Source of the DNA: Jacaranda mimosifolia
Taxonomy: Eukaryota; Streptophyta; Magnoliopsida; Lamiales; Bignoniaceae
Assembly (NCBI GenBank): GCA_018894105.1
Contig: CM032133.1
Location: 16,630,501-16,694,500, forward strand
Length of the DNA: 64,000 nt
Reading direction: 5' to 3'
The translations under genes and the position numbers were made by a program. Each line of letters opens with the position of its first letter. Within the stretch, counting starts at the first letter, position 1. This document shows, one piece after another, positions 1 through 12,373 of this stretch. A model generated the notes under the pieces. It had not been told where the DNA came from. It did not search any database and was given only the letters and a program-made list of their open reading frames with translations.

Positions 1-1369
1 TTCTGGCGTCCACAATGATGATTCCAATAGCAATCTTGTCATATATATATATATATATCTACATATGCACATGGTGTTCTTTTTCATTGATTTTCACATC
101 ATTACTTGATACTTTCATTTAAAATTCAGTACTAGCTATGGATGTCTTCCACATTTCTTAGCAAGCGTTATCCCTTTTTCCTAAAGTTCACGATGTGTTT
201 TTCTTATAACTCTATTCTTATAAACAATTTTCTTCTTTTTTTTATCTGTAGTCATCTTGTGGTTACACAAGCTCTCTCACTATTAATAAACTAAGTCCTC
301 TGAGCATTTGAATCATAACTATATATGCACGTCAATCATTGATTATCTTAAAAGATTTTCTTATGGGAATTATTTCCTATCTTTCTTTCAAGTACCATAA
401 TGTAGTTACACCGATCAAATTCCCTATTGAATGCTGATTTTCAATCGTTTGGATTCCAACTATAGGTATATGTCAAAACACTAGTTATTCCAAAATGACC
501 CTTTGCCCATCAAGTCCTATTATCACTAATTTTATCTCAACAATATTCCATTGCGTATTCTTCTCACCAAAGTTCATGTTCCGACCACACTTTCCACTTT
601 GCCTTCTTATTTTACTCCAGTATCTAGTCATCTTTTATCGTCCTAGTTCAATCTAACCTCGAAACTTCTCCAAGTATTCTTCCATCCAAGTTTTCCTTTC
701 CAGTCTAAATTTCTTATGTTCCTTTCCTATTCAATCCTCATGCCTTTCATTAACATAATATTTCTTCTTCATATCTAATTCCTCGTTATTCTATTTTCAT
801 TAATATCATCTTCTTTCCCTTCAGACTACTCATTCTCTATTAGCCTATTATCTTTATCCTGGTTGTTAGTTATCCAGCTATCATGCAGACTTATTCCATC
901 AAATGTTGTACCTATTTCTTAAGGAATGCATCTCTCAAGTTTTTGCTTGTATTATATATATATACACATTAATCACTCATTTCGGAATAATATCCAATCA
1001 ACCATGCTTAATTTCCATACGCGTATTTAGATAATGTTACAATTCTTGAATCATTTGCTCATTTTCAATTAAGTAGATTACATACTCAATTCCTTAGAAG
1101 GATAGGATTACATACTAATCCCTATTCCTCATTGAAAAACTTTGTGTCGTCAATCTTCAGCAGGGAATCATGTATCATCAAAATTACAATCCTTGTTTTT
1201 TGTCCACATTCTCCTCTTAATATATTAATAGTAATTCTTCTATCATGTTATTCCTATTTGATAAAGCTCAAGTTTCATATCCTTATATATCTAACGATGT
1301 CCTTTTGGATTTTAGCCTTAGTCATATCTCTCATCACTAGTGTTATACCTTTTTCCTCATATTCCCAAG
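1..1369. other. Unassigned AT-rich DNA, probably interior of a gypsy element
   Basis: No credible gene is visible. The stretch is pyrimidine-rich with no open frame above about 80 codons. It lies downstream, in minus-strand sense, of a gypsy LTR and its primer binding site near 4045-4067, so it is inferred to be interior sequence of that element. A short segment near 225-355 resembles 3610-3760 (see that repeat). An (AT)n run lies near 42-58. Confidence 0.4.
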
Positions 1370-3573
1370 TGTTGGAATAGTACCCCGCAACCAATTGGAT
1401 TGGCATGTAAAAACTATTTCAATTGTAATACAATCTTGATTGAATGATATTCTTATAAAATGGACATCTTCATCTTATGCTTATTTCATTTCACTGGCAT
1501 TTGGTTAAAGCCCCTAAATCACACAAGACTATAGGACTTGGTCACATATATAATGGTGATCAAGAATATGTCTCTACAGTCGTGATTTTAATTCCAAGTC
1601 ATAGAATTTTATGAGACAGGACATCTAAGATTTGGATAGATTTGCACTAACAATGCGTACTCCAGGAAGTTGGATATTGCTTTGTTTCATGAGCAATAAA
1701 CGTTAAGACATGGATGTATGTTAGTGGTTGCTTGTTAGAAAATAAGTTCACTGAACACCCGCTCGGAGAATCCACTAGATAGTTGGAGTAGTAAGTCGGT
1801 AGTGGCAAGTTCTCTAGTTTACGCTAGTGCGTATAATTAGTGCTTGGACCTGAGGATCCATGATAACCTTGTGTTTAGGTTCTTATGCTTTGACTCTTCT
1901 CCAACCACATAGCGGGTCACCGGGGGTTGAGATTGGGTATGAGTTACTTAAGCATAGAGATTTGTGGGTTCCATCTCCTCGTTATCGTGAAGGATGAGTG
2001 CATCTCCTATGTATTCTATAATGATCGATTTTAAGAAATCCTTGCGCAAGGTAGTATGACATTTGGAAAAGGAGTTTTCCAAAGATGAGGTCATAAGGGG
2101 GAACCGAACATTGGAATGTAGAAATATAGTTATCAAGGCTATTAGGGAGCCGACACATATCTTGTCCTAGGCCTCTTTCGGGAGATAGGAGGTGGAAGGG
2201 CCATATTTGCATGGCAAGCGTAGAGCTCGAATGGTTCATCGAGACATAATTCCTTCATCCAATTTGTTGGGCTCCATGACCTTGTTGCTAGATATTGACT
2301 ATGGAGATTGGGTACTATTTGATTAATGGAGATTAATTGAAAAGGTTATTAGTTTAAAGGAGTTTAAACTAATATGAATATTTCAATATTCAAAATATCA
2401 CAATGCGCTGTGAGCCCATATCCAATAAATAGATGAACCTAATGGGTCATACACAAAAGCCTATAGGTAGTTTTTACTCGATGGGAGGAATTTTCTAAGG
2501 AGTTAGAAAATTCTACCTAGGCGTTTTTGGAGAGAAAATGGTTGACTATTTTATTGATCATCTTGGCTTGATTAATTTAATCGCTAAATTAATCAAAATA
2601 ATTGAAGGAGTTAAATTACACCAATTAAATTAAGGAGTTAATTTTATTGGTGCCATGTGACAATTAATTAGTCAAGTTAACTTAAGGAGTTAAGTTAACA
2701 CCAATTAACTTAAAGAGTTGATTTAATTAATTAAATCAAAAAGTTAATTTAATTAAAATGAGAATTTGGATTTTGGGAGAAAATCAAATGAAAGAGTTCA
2801 TTTGAGTTTAACTAGAGTTAATTTGCATTTCATTTTATAATATGAAATGAAGATGCTAATTAAATGCAAATGCATATGAAATTCAAATTCACATTCAAGT
2901 TGGCAAGTTGGCCAGCAAGCATGGGAGGTGTGATGCCAACTTGCATCCTCCTTCCTCTCTATATATACCCCCTTGCCCGGCCATGTGATGGCTTAATCAA
3001 GTGCATTCCCAATTTCCCTCCAAAAGTGTGATTTTCATGTATTGAAGATTCACACACACTAAATTATCTCCCTCTCATTTTATTCTCCAAAAGGCCACCG
3101 CCTCACCTTCTTCCTCATCTAATCTAGAATATTTGAGGTTGATTTAGAGCTTGCCTAAGGTGTTTGGACTTTATCATTAGAGGTCCAACACTTTAGGGAC
3201 TAAGAGTTCCTTGGTGAACCATTGTAGTCCGGTAGATTCGATGGCAGATTTGGAGGAGCTGCGAGGCTTTGATTTGGACAAAATTTTGGTAGCTTCTACC
3301 TAGATGTGTGGTGGAGTTAACTGCCAATATTGAGAATTTTTGGAGTAGTGGAAGGTGCTCAACCTTTGGCATCTTCTGCTGTGCGTGGATCATCTATTGA
3401 AGTATTAGAGTACTGATCTATCACTTGCCCTTGAATTGATCTTCAAAAGGTAAATTTTCTACAACTAAATCCTTATTATGAGCATGAATAAGATCCTTGG
3501 AGTGGAGTAGATTGATTATATTTTGCCTATTTTTGGTTTTATATTTTGGATCTCAATCATACTCCTACTTTCA
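1370..3573 (+). mobile_element. Solo LTR of the 2.2-kb-LTR copia family
   Basis: It begins TGTTGGAATAGTACCCC and ends CTACTTTCA, matching the termini of the LTRs at 7128-9293 and, inverted, at 9807-12207 and 18088-20301. No PBS or coding region follows it. It is flanked by CCAAG (1365-1369) and CCAGG (3574-3578), a 5-bp target duplication with one mismatch. This is the structure expected after LTR-LTR recombination removed the interior. The middle carries AT-rich TTAA/GGAGTTAA short repeats, and a TATA-like CTATATATA lies near 2959. Confidence 0.82.
2560..2770. repeat. LTR-internal TTAA-rich short repeat block
   Basis: Repeated variants of TTAATTTAATTAAGGAGTTA and its partial complement occur here. 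The same block is found at 8335-8515 and 25630-25830, and inverted at about 10620-10830 and 18900-19120. The units are partly self-complementary. It is part of the LTR family, not a separate element. Confidence 0.6.
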
Positions 3574-4044
3574 CCAGGATATCTCTCATAGAGAATCAAA
3601 GCTTCTTCCTTATCTGTTGTCATCTTGTCATACTAATCCATTCTCTTATTGTTAATGGACTAGTTCCTTCAAATAGTCACACCATTTGAGTCATACCCAT
3701 ATACATATATCAAACATATCTTAGCTTCAATGTTATTCTAATTATTGATTTCAACTCTACCTAAAATGCGCATCTTTCCGTCGAATCAAACTCTCAAGAC
3801 ATATTTGCACATTATATCTCCCTAAGTATTATCTTGCAAACCGTAAAGAGTCATATGCCTAATACCTTGGGAGTAAGGGACCATGCACTGGTCGGCCACC
3901 CCAATCATAATCCTTCACTTCGTCAACATCATGCATTATCCCAAAAATTCATATCGTATCTAAATTCCAAGGTCAAACTTAATCCCCTCCAATACATTAA
4001 TTTTGTGTTTTGAGGATCATTTCCTGACATAGCTTAGGTTTTCA
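3574..4044 (-). other. Leader/5' interior of a minus-strand gypsy element
   Basis: This stretch lies just inside the PBS of the gypsy LTR that ends, in minus sense, at 4068. No clear gag frame was recognised. It continues the sequence interrupted by the solo LTR at 1370-3573. Confidence 0.4.
3610..3760 (+). repeat. Diverged direct repeat of about 225-355
   Basis: Both segments share a TTATCTGT-GTCATCTTGT start, then a TTAAT-GACTAG/AACTAAG-TCCT core, then a TTTGAATCATA-like stretch, in the same order. The similarity is visible but strongly diverged. It may be an internal repeat of the host gypsy element or a small unclassified repeat. Confidence 0.35.
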
Positions 4045-4066
4045 AACCTAAGCTCTAATACTACCT
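4045..4066 (-). other. Primer binding site of the minus-strand gypsy element
   Basis: The minus strand reads GGTAGTATTAGAGCTTAGG next to the LTR end. This is a decayed form of the usual TGGTATCAGAGCTTAGG, complementary to initiator methionine tRNA. It fixes the orientation of the LTR at 4068 and shows that the interior lies to the left. Confidence 0.65.
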
Positions 4067-4067
4067 C

Positions 4068-7000
4068 TGTAGTGTCCCACTCGAGAGGTGCTTGCTTCGG
4101 ACAAAGTACTACTCCGATTGAACTCAAAATTTAAAACAAAATATATATCACCAAAATTCTTCAACCTTGACATCTTCAACTCATGTCCACCAGTATTAAG
4201 ATTACAATCTTCCTAAAACAGCTCAACTTTTATTCACATTACAAACCCAAACTTACCATATCCAGTGTTGTTCACGTGCAACAACAAAATATATAAATAC
4301 ATAAACCTTTCTCATGACCCCTCACTAATTGATTCTCAATATAGGAAAAGAACAAGAAGAAAAGCAAGAGTTGTAAGTCCAAATGACTTAGTGAGTTGGT
4401 GTGCTAATGAATGACTTAAATGTATCTTCATGTCGATCATGAGTTGTGATAGAAACAATTATTTTTACATATTCTTTTTAATTCAAGAAGGGGTACCTTT
4501 TTTTCCCAAAAGAAGAAGAAAAATCGACACACATTGTTTCTTATTGCAAATTTCTAAATGTTCCAGCTCCCCTCATCTCTACCAGTGATGAGACTTCACA
4601 AAATTCAATGCCTTTTTCTAGAGGTCTAAATCTTAATTATGACCAAAGAGTCAACATGCTTTTTTTAAGGAATACAATTTACTGAAAAAATTAAACCATA
4701 ACAAGTCAATAAACACTTTTGCAATGCTGCTGTTGGTGATTCTCCTACTTTATCACTCTACTTTTGAAAATACAAAAATCCTTATCTCTCCAAGTTTCGA
4801 ATGATCAGCTCGGACTAGTATTCACGTATTAGGCATGGCTAACCATATGCCTTATCCCACTCATAGACAATTATCTCCAACTGGCTATGAGATAGGATTA
4901 TACATTTAGCTAGTAGGGTACTGGCCAAAAGACTAGCCACCATCGGACTGCTTCACCCGTTCATCCTTCGAAATAAATCCTAGGGCCCATCCCCAAGGAT
5001 ATCTAGTAATGAATAAAGTGTAAAATGTCCAACATGATTTTCAATTAACATCTCAATTCGCCATGATAATCGAACTATCAATTAATCAATATCGAATTCA
5101 TTCCGATTTGGCATTTAGCTTCCAATATACTAGTCATGGCGATGATAGGAAAATATAGTTTGAAATTCATTTTCAACTTTTGCAACACAATCACCGATTT
5201 TAGATAAAATAGTATAAATCATGGACAAAATAACATATAGTGATCAATATAAAATCGATATGTAGATAGAATTCGCAATTCGTTTGCTTTTCAAACCTCA
5301 TGTGAAAATAAATCGATTTAGTTACATAGTTAAGAAATCCAATATTTTAAAGTATTTTGAGAACTCAAATAGTAATGGCTCAAATATTGTAAGGCAGAGA
5401 AGAGTAGTTCGATTAGACTTTTTAAGTCCAATGCAAGAGTCGAAGAATAACATGGAATGGGCAAATAACAAATTATTTAGTCTCAACATAGAAAGGATCA
5501 AGCAACAATAATATATATATATATATATACTAGCATATATATTCATTCCCATTAAGGAAATCTCATACTATCGAGTATAAGCTCACCTGGTAAGTGCAGA
5601 AAACTTTTCTTAATTAGCTGGACGCTCAAGTCCTCACTCCTGAGTCAATCCAAGAATTTATCATAAGATGACTTGAATGAATATTATATTAATTCTTTAA
5701 ATAATAAGTGTATCTACACCTAGTGTGCTTGTTAGGCTTTAGTGTTTAATTCATTTTGTCCTGTTGTATTTTTTCTAATCTTGTTTTTATTCCAAGGTGC
5801 CTATGATGACTTCGTATAGTATTCTCAATGTCGAATTGCTAGGTAGATTACTAGTACTATTATTTTCAACTATTGTTGTTAGTAAGGTCTTACTTATGGT
5901 CTTAGTGGAAGCCTAATCAAGTAACTCGAGCATATTTGGTCTCACACTAGCGTATTCTCAATAATTCCACTAAATTTTGCTTCCTGGTCCAATATCTGAT
6001 ATATTAGTTAACACAATCATATTAGACGTTTTGTCAAGGTTGCCCCTTAGCCCTGCTTCATTCCACTTGGTAACCCTTTTCTTAAGTTTTAAATCTAATA
6101 CTAAGATATTCAAATGCAACACATTTTTGGTCCTAAAGAATATTTATGCATTTAGATGTTATCTATTTCAATTTATATATTACCTAAACTTAGTTGTATT
6201 CTTAGTCAAGAGTTGAATTATTGTTTTATTAAGATACAAAATTTTTTATTAATTGTTTTCGTTCTTTACAATTATTCAACTTAACCAACAATTTAACTCA
6301 TTTCATCATTAATCATGTGATTTATTATTTTGGATTAGCTAGGCTAAATTACTTAATTGCCTATGATTCTGTGATCTAATCAAACTTAAACTAGTATTTA
6401 GAATATACTCAGGTGTATCAAAGTATAAGGTTCCCATTTGAAGTTAACATCACATGTTAAGTTTCTTGAGTTAGAGTTTTATTTTATCAATCTTTCAATT
6501 ATATTGTAAAGGTTTTATTGATTTATTTAAATTCATCTATTCTAATTTTAATTAAATATTTTATTTTATTAAAAACATTCAATTTAGTTATTAACTTTCT
6601 TTTGTCTAATTATTGTAGGTCTAACTAAGAATAGAAAATTAATATATTTAAGTCTAATTTTCTTAAATTTCAAATTAAATTTAAAGTAAACTTACATTTT
6701 ACTACACGACTAAATCAGTTCTTAGTGTGACAGCCATTGATCAGTAGATTTCAAAAATAATTTGATTCTATATTCCTGAACTTAGTTTCTAAATAATTAG
6801 TCTAATTAATTCTTACCAATAATTTTATTTACAACGTATCATATTTTTAGGGCTCTAGGTCTAGGTTGATATGATAAATTCTAATTTAATAAGTTCAATT
6901 TTCTAACAATTATTCTTCTTTAATAATTACAATTTTAATCCTTATTTAGGTCCAAATCATATTTTATGAATCGTATTTTGCATTAGGAATAATTTTTCAA

Positions 7001-7127
7001 TTAAAGTTTTAATTAGAATAATAATCAAATTAAATAGCATTTGATTACAGAGAATTCACCCGAATTGGACCAAATTTGGATCCAATCTCAAGCCGAAAAT
7101 AGTCCAAGCGAGTTCGAAATTAAAATT
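4068..7127 (-). mobile_element. Tekay/Del-like gypsy LTR, fragment 1 of 3
   Basis: On the plus strand it begins TGTAGTGTCCCACTCGAGAGG. It matches the complete solo LTR at 27143-30505 at both ends: the segment around 4790-4990 resembles 27880-28100, and 7050-7120 resembles 29555-29630. The LTR stops at AAATT (7123-7127), where a copia element is inserted. It resumes at 26528. The fragment is some 570 bp longer than the matching part of the solo LTR, so it may hold a further unrecognised insertion. An (AT)n run is at 5511-5530. Confidence 0.75.
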
Positions 7128-9293
7128 ATTGGAATAGTGCCTCGCAAGCTAATTAAATCGGCATGAAAAACTATTCCATTTGTGATACAATCTTGATTTA
7201 GTGATATATCATAAGATGGACATCTTCATCTTATGCGTTTATGATTTCTTCACATGCATTTGGTTGAAGCCCTTTAAATCATACAAGACTGCAAGACTTG
7301 GTCACACATATGATGGTGAACATGAAATAAGTCTCTATGGTCATAATTTTAAAATATTTCAAGTCATAGAATCTTAGGAGACGGAGCATCTAAGATTTAG
7401 ATAGACTTGTATTAACGATGCATACTCCAAGGAATTGGATATTGTCCCTTTTCATGGTCAATCTATTTTAGGCATGGATGCATGTTAATGGGTGCTTGTT
7501 AGAAAATAAATTCACTGAAGACTCACCTAAGAAACCACAAGGTAGCCGAAGTGGCACATCGGTAGTGGCAAATTCTCTAGCTTACAGTAGTGCATATAAT
7601 TAATCATTTGACTTGAGGTTCCACAGTAACCTTGTATTTAGGTGCTTGTGCTTTAATTTTGCTTCGACGCATGGGCCTTAGGTTGGGCATAAGCTATCTA
7701 AGTATGGAGGTTGGTGAGTTCTAAGATAGGATTTGTTTCACCCATCAGTGAAGAATAGGTTTATCTTCTATGTATTCTAAGATGATTGATTTCAAGAAAT
7801 CCTTACGCAATGTGATATGACAATTTGGAAAATGAGTTTTTCAAAGTTGAGGTAATAATGAGGAATAGAGCATCAAAAATAGATACATAGTTATCGAGGA
7901 TATCAAAGAACCGGCAAATATCTTGTTCTAGGCCACTTTCGAGAGACAGGAAATAGAAGGGCCATATTTGCATGGCAATCTTAAGCAGTAATGGTTGACT
8001 CTCAATTAATTCATTCAATTGGTTGGGCTCCATAGGTTTGTGCTAGACATTGACTATGGAGATTGGGTACTCTTCAATTAATAGAGATTAATTGATAGAA
8101 TAATTAGTTTAAAAGAGTTTAAGCTAATTAGAATATTCGATATTCAATAAATCACAAAGAGTTGTGAGCCCATGTGTAATTGATTGGTGAACCTAAAGGA
8201 TCACACACAAAAGCCTAGAACGCTCTTATAAAGATTGGAGAAATTATCTAAGGAGTTAGATAATTAAAATGGTCTAGTTTGGAGGAGAGAGACAGAGAAC
8301 AAGTTGACTAATTGAGATTTGATCACTATGGCTTGATTAATTTAAGTGTTAAATCAATAAAAATAATTTAAAGAGTTAAATTATGCCAATTAAATTAAGG
8401 AGTTAATTTAATTAGTCAAATCAACTTAAAGAATTAAGTTGATTTAATTAACTTACTTAAAGAGTTAAGTTAATCTAATTAAATTAAGGGGTTAATTTAA
8501 TTAGTAAAAGCATCTAATTTTGGAGGTAAACTTAAATGGAAGAGTCATTTAACAATTGATGAGTTGGCATTTTAATTTGAGAAATTAAAAATCCAACTTA
8601 GCTAGCTAATTAGCATGTAGGTTGGCCAAGTGTAGAGAGTGTGATGGAGGCTTTTAAGAGCTTCCATATCACACTATAAATACACATAATGGCCGGCCAT
8701 ATGGTGATTTGTTGCCCATTTTTCCCCTCCAATTGTGGTGATCTCATGTGTTGAGAGAAACCACCTCACTAGATTCTCTCTAACAATATTCTCTCTCCTC
8801 CAACTTCCTCACACCTTTTCTCCCATCTTCCTCCTTCTTCCTCCTCTATTTTCTAGCAAATATAGTGAGGATCAAGAGTGCATCTAAGTGCGTGAATTTC
8901 CCTTGGAGGCACAACAAGTGAGGTGCTCAAGTGTTGGTGAACAAGTTCCTTCAATTCAAGATGTTTTTTAACGAAGATCTTGACCAGCGGCCTTGGTGCT
9001 TCATGCAGAGCTTAGTTTATGTTGTGTGGCATTTTGGAGGTGATAAAGTGAGCAAAATTTGCTAGACTTGTTGATCTTTGGTGTGGGGAAAAAGATCCAA
9101 GGAGAGAAGAGGTAGATCTTGCTTAGAAAGTGTTCTAGAGGAAGATCTTCCGAGTTGCCTTCAAAGTTCTCTTTCAAGGTAACTTCTCTTGCATTTAAAT
9201 CCACTATTATGGCATAAAATTAGATCCTTGGGTTGAGGATTTGCAAGTTAATTTTTGCAGTTATTTTGGATCCTTATACCTCACCTTCTTTCA
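7128..9293 (+). repeat. 5' LTR of the plus-strand copia element
   Basis: It starts with a decayed TGTTGGAATAGTGCC (here ATTGGAATAGTGCC) and ends CCTTCTTTCA, two bases before the PBS. At 2.17 kb it is long for copia. It contains the TTAA-rich block at 8335-8515 and a TATA box at 8674. Confidence 0.85.
8674..8682 (+). promoter_or_regulatory. TATA box in copia LTR
   Basis: CTATAAATA is followed by ACACATAATGGCCGGCC. The same arrangement recurs in the 3' LTR near 25899, so this is the conserved LTR promoter. Transcription would start shortly downstream. Confidence 0.55.
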
Positions 9294-9295
9294 AG

Positions 9296-9308
9296 TGGCA
9301 TCAAAGCC
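9296..9308 (+). other. Primer binding site of the plus-strand copia element
   Basis: TGGCATCAAAGCC lies two bases after the LTR end and is a variant of TGGTATCAGAGCC, complementary to initiator methionine tRNA. The spacer AG is also seen in the inverted copy at 18086. Confidence 0.8.
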
Positions 9309-9806
9309 AATTTTATGCCTAATTTTGGATTTGTTGGATTGATTCATGTGATTTCTTGATTCTAGAGATCCAATTTCTAGATTCAATTGATTGGTTTAAG
9401 ATTTTGGAGTTGATGCATGTTGCACTAAATGTGTTGAATTAAAATATGTTAGTGTATGCTTAATTGTGAATTACATGTGTTGGCATGAATTTTAATTCAA
9501 ATCTTATTATTTAAATGTTGATTTAGCATTGGATGATGTTAAATGTTGATTTAGCATGTTGATTATTGCTAAAAGGTGTTTTGGAAATTTTAGGATCCAA
9601 TTTAGTTGAATGTCTTGAAGGTGTTTGAAGAATAGTTATTGTTCTTGAGTTTGATTTTTGAAGCATTTTGAGCACTTTAATTTCCAGTTTTAAATGTGTT
9701 TATAATCTAAAAATTTGTCATAAAATATATGGAATGGAGTTATGAAAGTTTCCACAATGTTTGGAATGGCGAAAGAGCAAAAATAAGGCAAAACGGTGGC
9801 CTAGGC
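9309..9806 (+). other. Leader of the plus-strand copia element, part 1
   Basis: This is non-coding sequence between the PBS and the inserted reverse element. It matches, inverted, the leader beside the PBS at 18072. It continues at 20302. Confidence 0.65.
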
Positions 9807-12207
9807 TGAAGGCAAGTGACGCATTATGTTCCAATAATAAAACTTCAAAAGCTCAAATTAACTAGTGATTCACAAGCAAACAAAGATCTAAACATGCTTA
9901 GGATTCAGATTTCGATGAAGAATTACCTTGATTAGAAAAATCCAAAGGAAAGATGAAGAACTTTTCTTCAATCCAAAAATTATCGAACAGCGGCACAGCG
10001 GATTTGGAGCAACTTTTGCCCAATCCAAATTTCCCCCAAAAAATATGGAAAAATACCAGAAGATTCTCAACTCTTTGATGAAGAAACTATGCAAATTTCA
10101 GATCAAAATTCCTGCTAGATCTCCTGGAATAAATTTTCCAAGTTACTGCCCTAACTGGTGGATCTCCAAAGGCCAACAATCCTATTGTCTTGCATCTATC
10201 AATATGATCCACACACCAATACTTTTTCCAATTTCTCCTCAATATTAGCTGGAGATAGAGAGGAAAAATGAGAGATAGATGGCTGATTTAGGGGTCGGAG
10301 AAGAAGAGAGAAGTGGAGCTTCAACTCATGAGGCAACACTTGAAGGAGGGAAAATGTGAGAATCTAATTCTTCACATGGATTTCTTGGTTACCGCCTACT
10401 CTCACCTCTAATATCTATATATAGAGGGAGGATGGTGTGATGCCAACGTGGAATCACACTTTGTTCAAGGTGGAGGACCACCTATTTGCTTGCAAGTTGG
10501 CAAATTCAAATCAAATTTGAATTTTGTGTGCATTTCAATTACATTTAGAATCTAATTTCAAATTAATTAAATGCCACACCAAATGAACCTTTCATTTGAA
10601 TTTTTCCTCCAAAATTGATTCTTCTCATTAATTAAATTGAACACTATAATTTAATTAATTAGTCCTGAACTTAACTCTTAAGTCAATTAGCTCAACTCTT
10701 TAAACTAAGAATTGTTAACTTAAGTCTTTAAGTTAACTTGACCTCTTGATGGTCATGTAGCACCAAATAATTAACTCCTTAAATTGGTTGATCAATTTAA
10801 CAATTAAATTAATCAAGCTAAAGTTGACCTCAATTTTCAGTCACCCCAAAAATCGATCACTTGGAGTGCATTTCCTAACACTTAGAAAAATTCCTTAATC
10901 AATTAGGAAATGCAATTGGATTTTGTGTGTGACCCGATAGGTTCTACCATTCATTGGACATTGGCTCACAACTACTTGTGACATTTGAATATCTTATATT
11001 CATTTTAGTTTAAACTTCTTTAAACTAATCGACTCAATTCCTAACACTTGGAGTGAATTTCCTAACACTTAAAAGAATTCCTCCATCAATTAGGAAATGC
11101 AATTGGCTTTTGTGTGTGACCCGTTAGGTTCTACCATTCATTGGATATGGGCTCACAACTCCTTGTGACTTTTGAATATCATATATTCATTTTAGTTTAA
11201 ACTCCTTTAAATTAATTGATTCAATTCAATTAATATCCATTAATTGAAGAGTACCCAATCTCCATGGTTGATGTCCAACCTCAGGCCTATGGAGCCTAAC
11301 TAATTGGCCAAAATGAATGCTTTTGAAGAACCATTATAGCTCTTTTGTACCATGCAAATACTATCCTTCCGTCTTCTATCTCCCGAAAGAGGCCTAGGGC
11401 AAGATATTTGCCAGCTCCCTAATAGCCTCGATACTATGTCTCTATTCCCAATGTTCGATTCCACTTTATGACCTCATCTTTGAAAAACTCATTTTCCAAA
11501 TTGTCATACTACCTTACGCAAGGACTTCTTGGAATCGATCATTATAGAATACATAGGAGATGCATTCATCTTTCACAAAGATGAGGAGTCAGATTTCATC
11601 TTGGATCTCACAAACCTCCATGTCTAAGTAGCTCATACTCAACGTCAACCCGAATGACTCGCTATGTGGCCAAGGAAGAGTCAAAGCATGATGACCTAAA
11701 CACAAGATTACCATGGATCCTCAGGTCAGAGGATCAATTATATGTACTAACGTAAGCTGGAGAACTTGCCACTATCGATTTGGCACTTTGGCTATCTAGT
11801 GGATTCTCCAAGTGGGCCTTCAGTATCTTGTTCTCTAACAAGCACCCACTAACATGCATCCATATCTCATATGGGATTACCTATGGAACATAGCAACATC
11901 CAACCTTTGAATTTATGTATCGTTAATGCAAGTCTATCCAAATCTTAGATGCCCTCTCTCATAAGATCTTATGATATGAAAGATTTAAGATCACGATCGT
12001 GTAGGACTTATTCCATGATCACCATCCAGTGCATGACCAAGTCCTGTAGTCTTGTGTGATCTACGGGCTTCAACCAAATGCTATTGAAGTAATAATGAGC
12101 ATAAGAAGAAGATGGTCATATATTGAATATCATTCAGTCAAGATTGTATCACAAGTAGAATAGTTTACAATGCTAATTTAATTGGCTTGTGGGGCACTAT
12201 TCCAACA
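9807..12207 (-). repeat. 3' LTR of the minus-strand copia element
   Basis: It reads TGAAGGCAAGTGACG at the left and GGCACTATTCCAACA at the right, the inverse of the family termini. It is 2,401 bp against 2,214 bp for its partner. A partial duplication of about 190 bp (TTGGAGTGAATTTCCTAACACTT and following, near 10862-11045 and 11046-11230) accounts for most of the excess. Confidence 0.85.
10862..11230. repeat. Tandem duplication of ~180 bp in the 3' LTR
   Basis: The stretch from GGAGTGCATTTCCTAACACTT through TTTGTGTGTGACCCG and GGCTCACAACT to TTTAAACTAAT is repeated at once as GGAGTGAATTTCCTAACACTT and so on. The partner LTR at 18088-20301 has one copy (near 19167-19340), so the duplication arose in this LTR after insertion. 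Confidence 0.7.
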
Positions 12208-12222
12208 ATCTCTCACTTTCCA
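12208..12222 (-). other. Polypurine tract of the minus-strand copia element
   Basis: The minus strand reads GGAAAGTGAGAGAT directly before the LTR start TGTTGG. Position and composition fit the plus-strand primer site of copia elements. Confidence 0.75.
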
Positions 12223-12373
12223 TAAAGCCAATTCCCCATAATCTTAAGACCCACATTCTCAAGATGTCCTTCAAGGACCTTTTGCGATAGGGGATTAGTC
12301 AATAGATGTGCTATATTCTCTTTCGAGGCAATTCTCTCCACTCGGATGTTGCCTCTATCAATGATCTCCCGGA

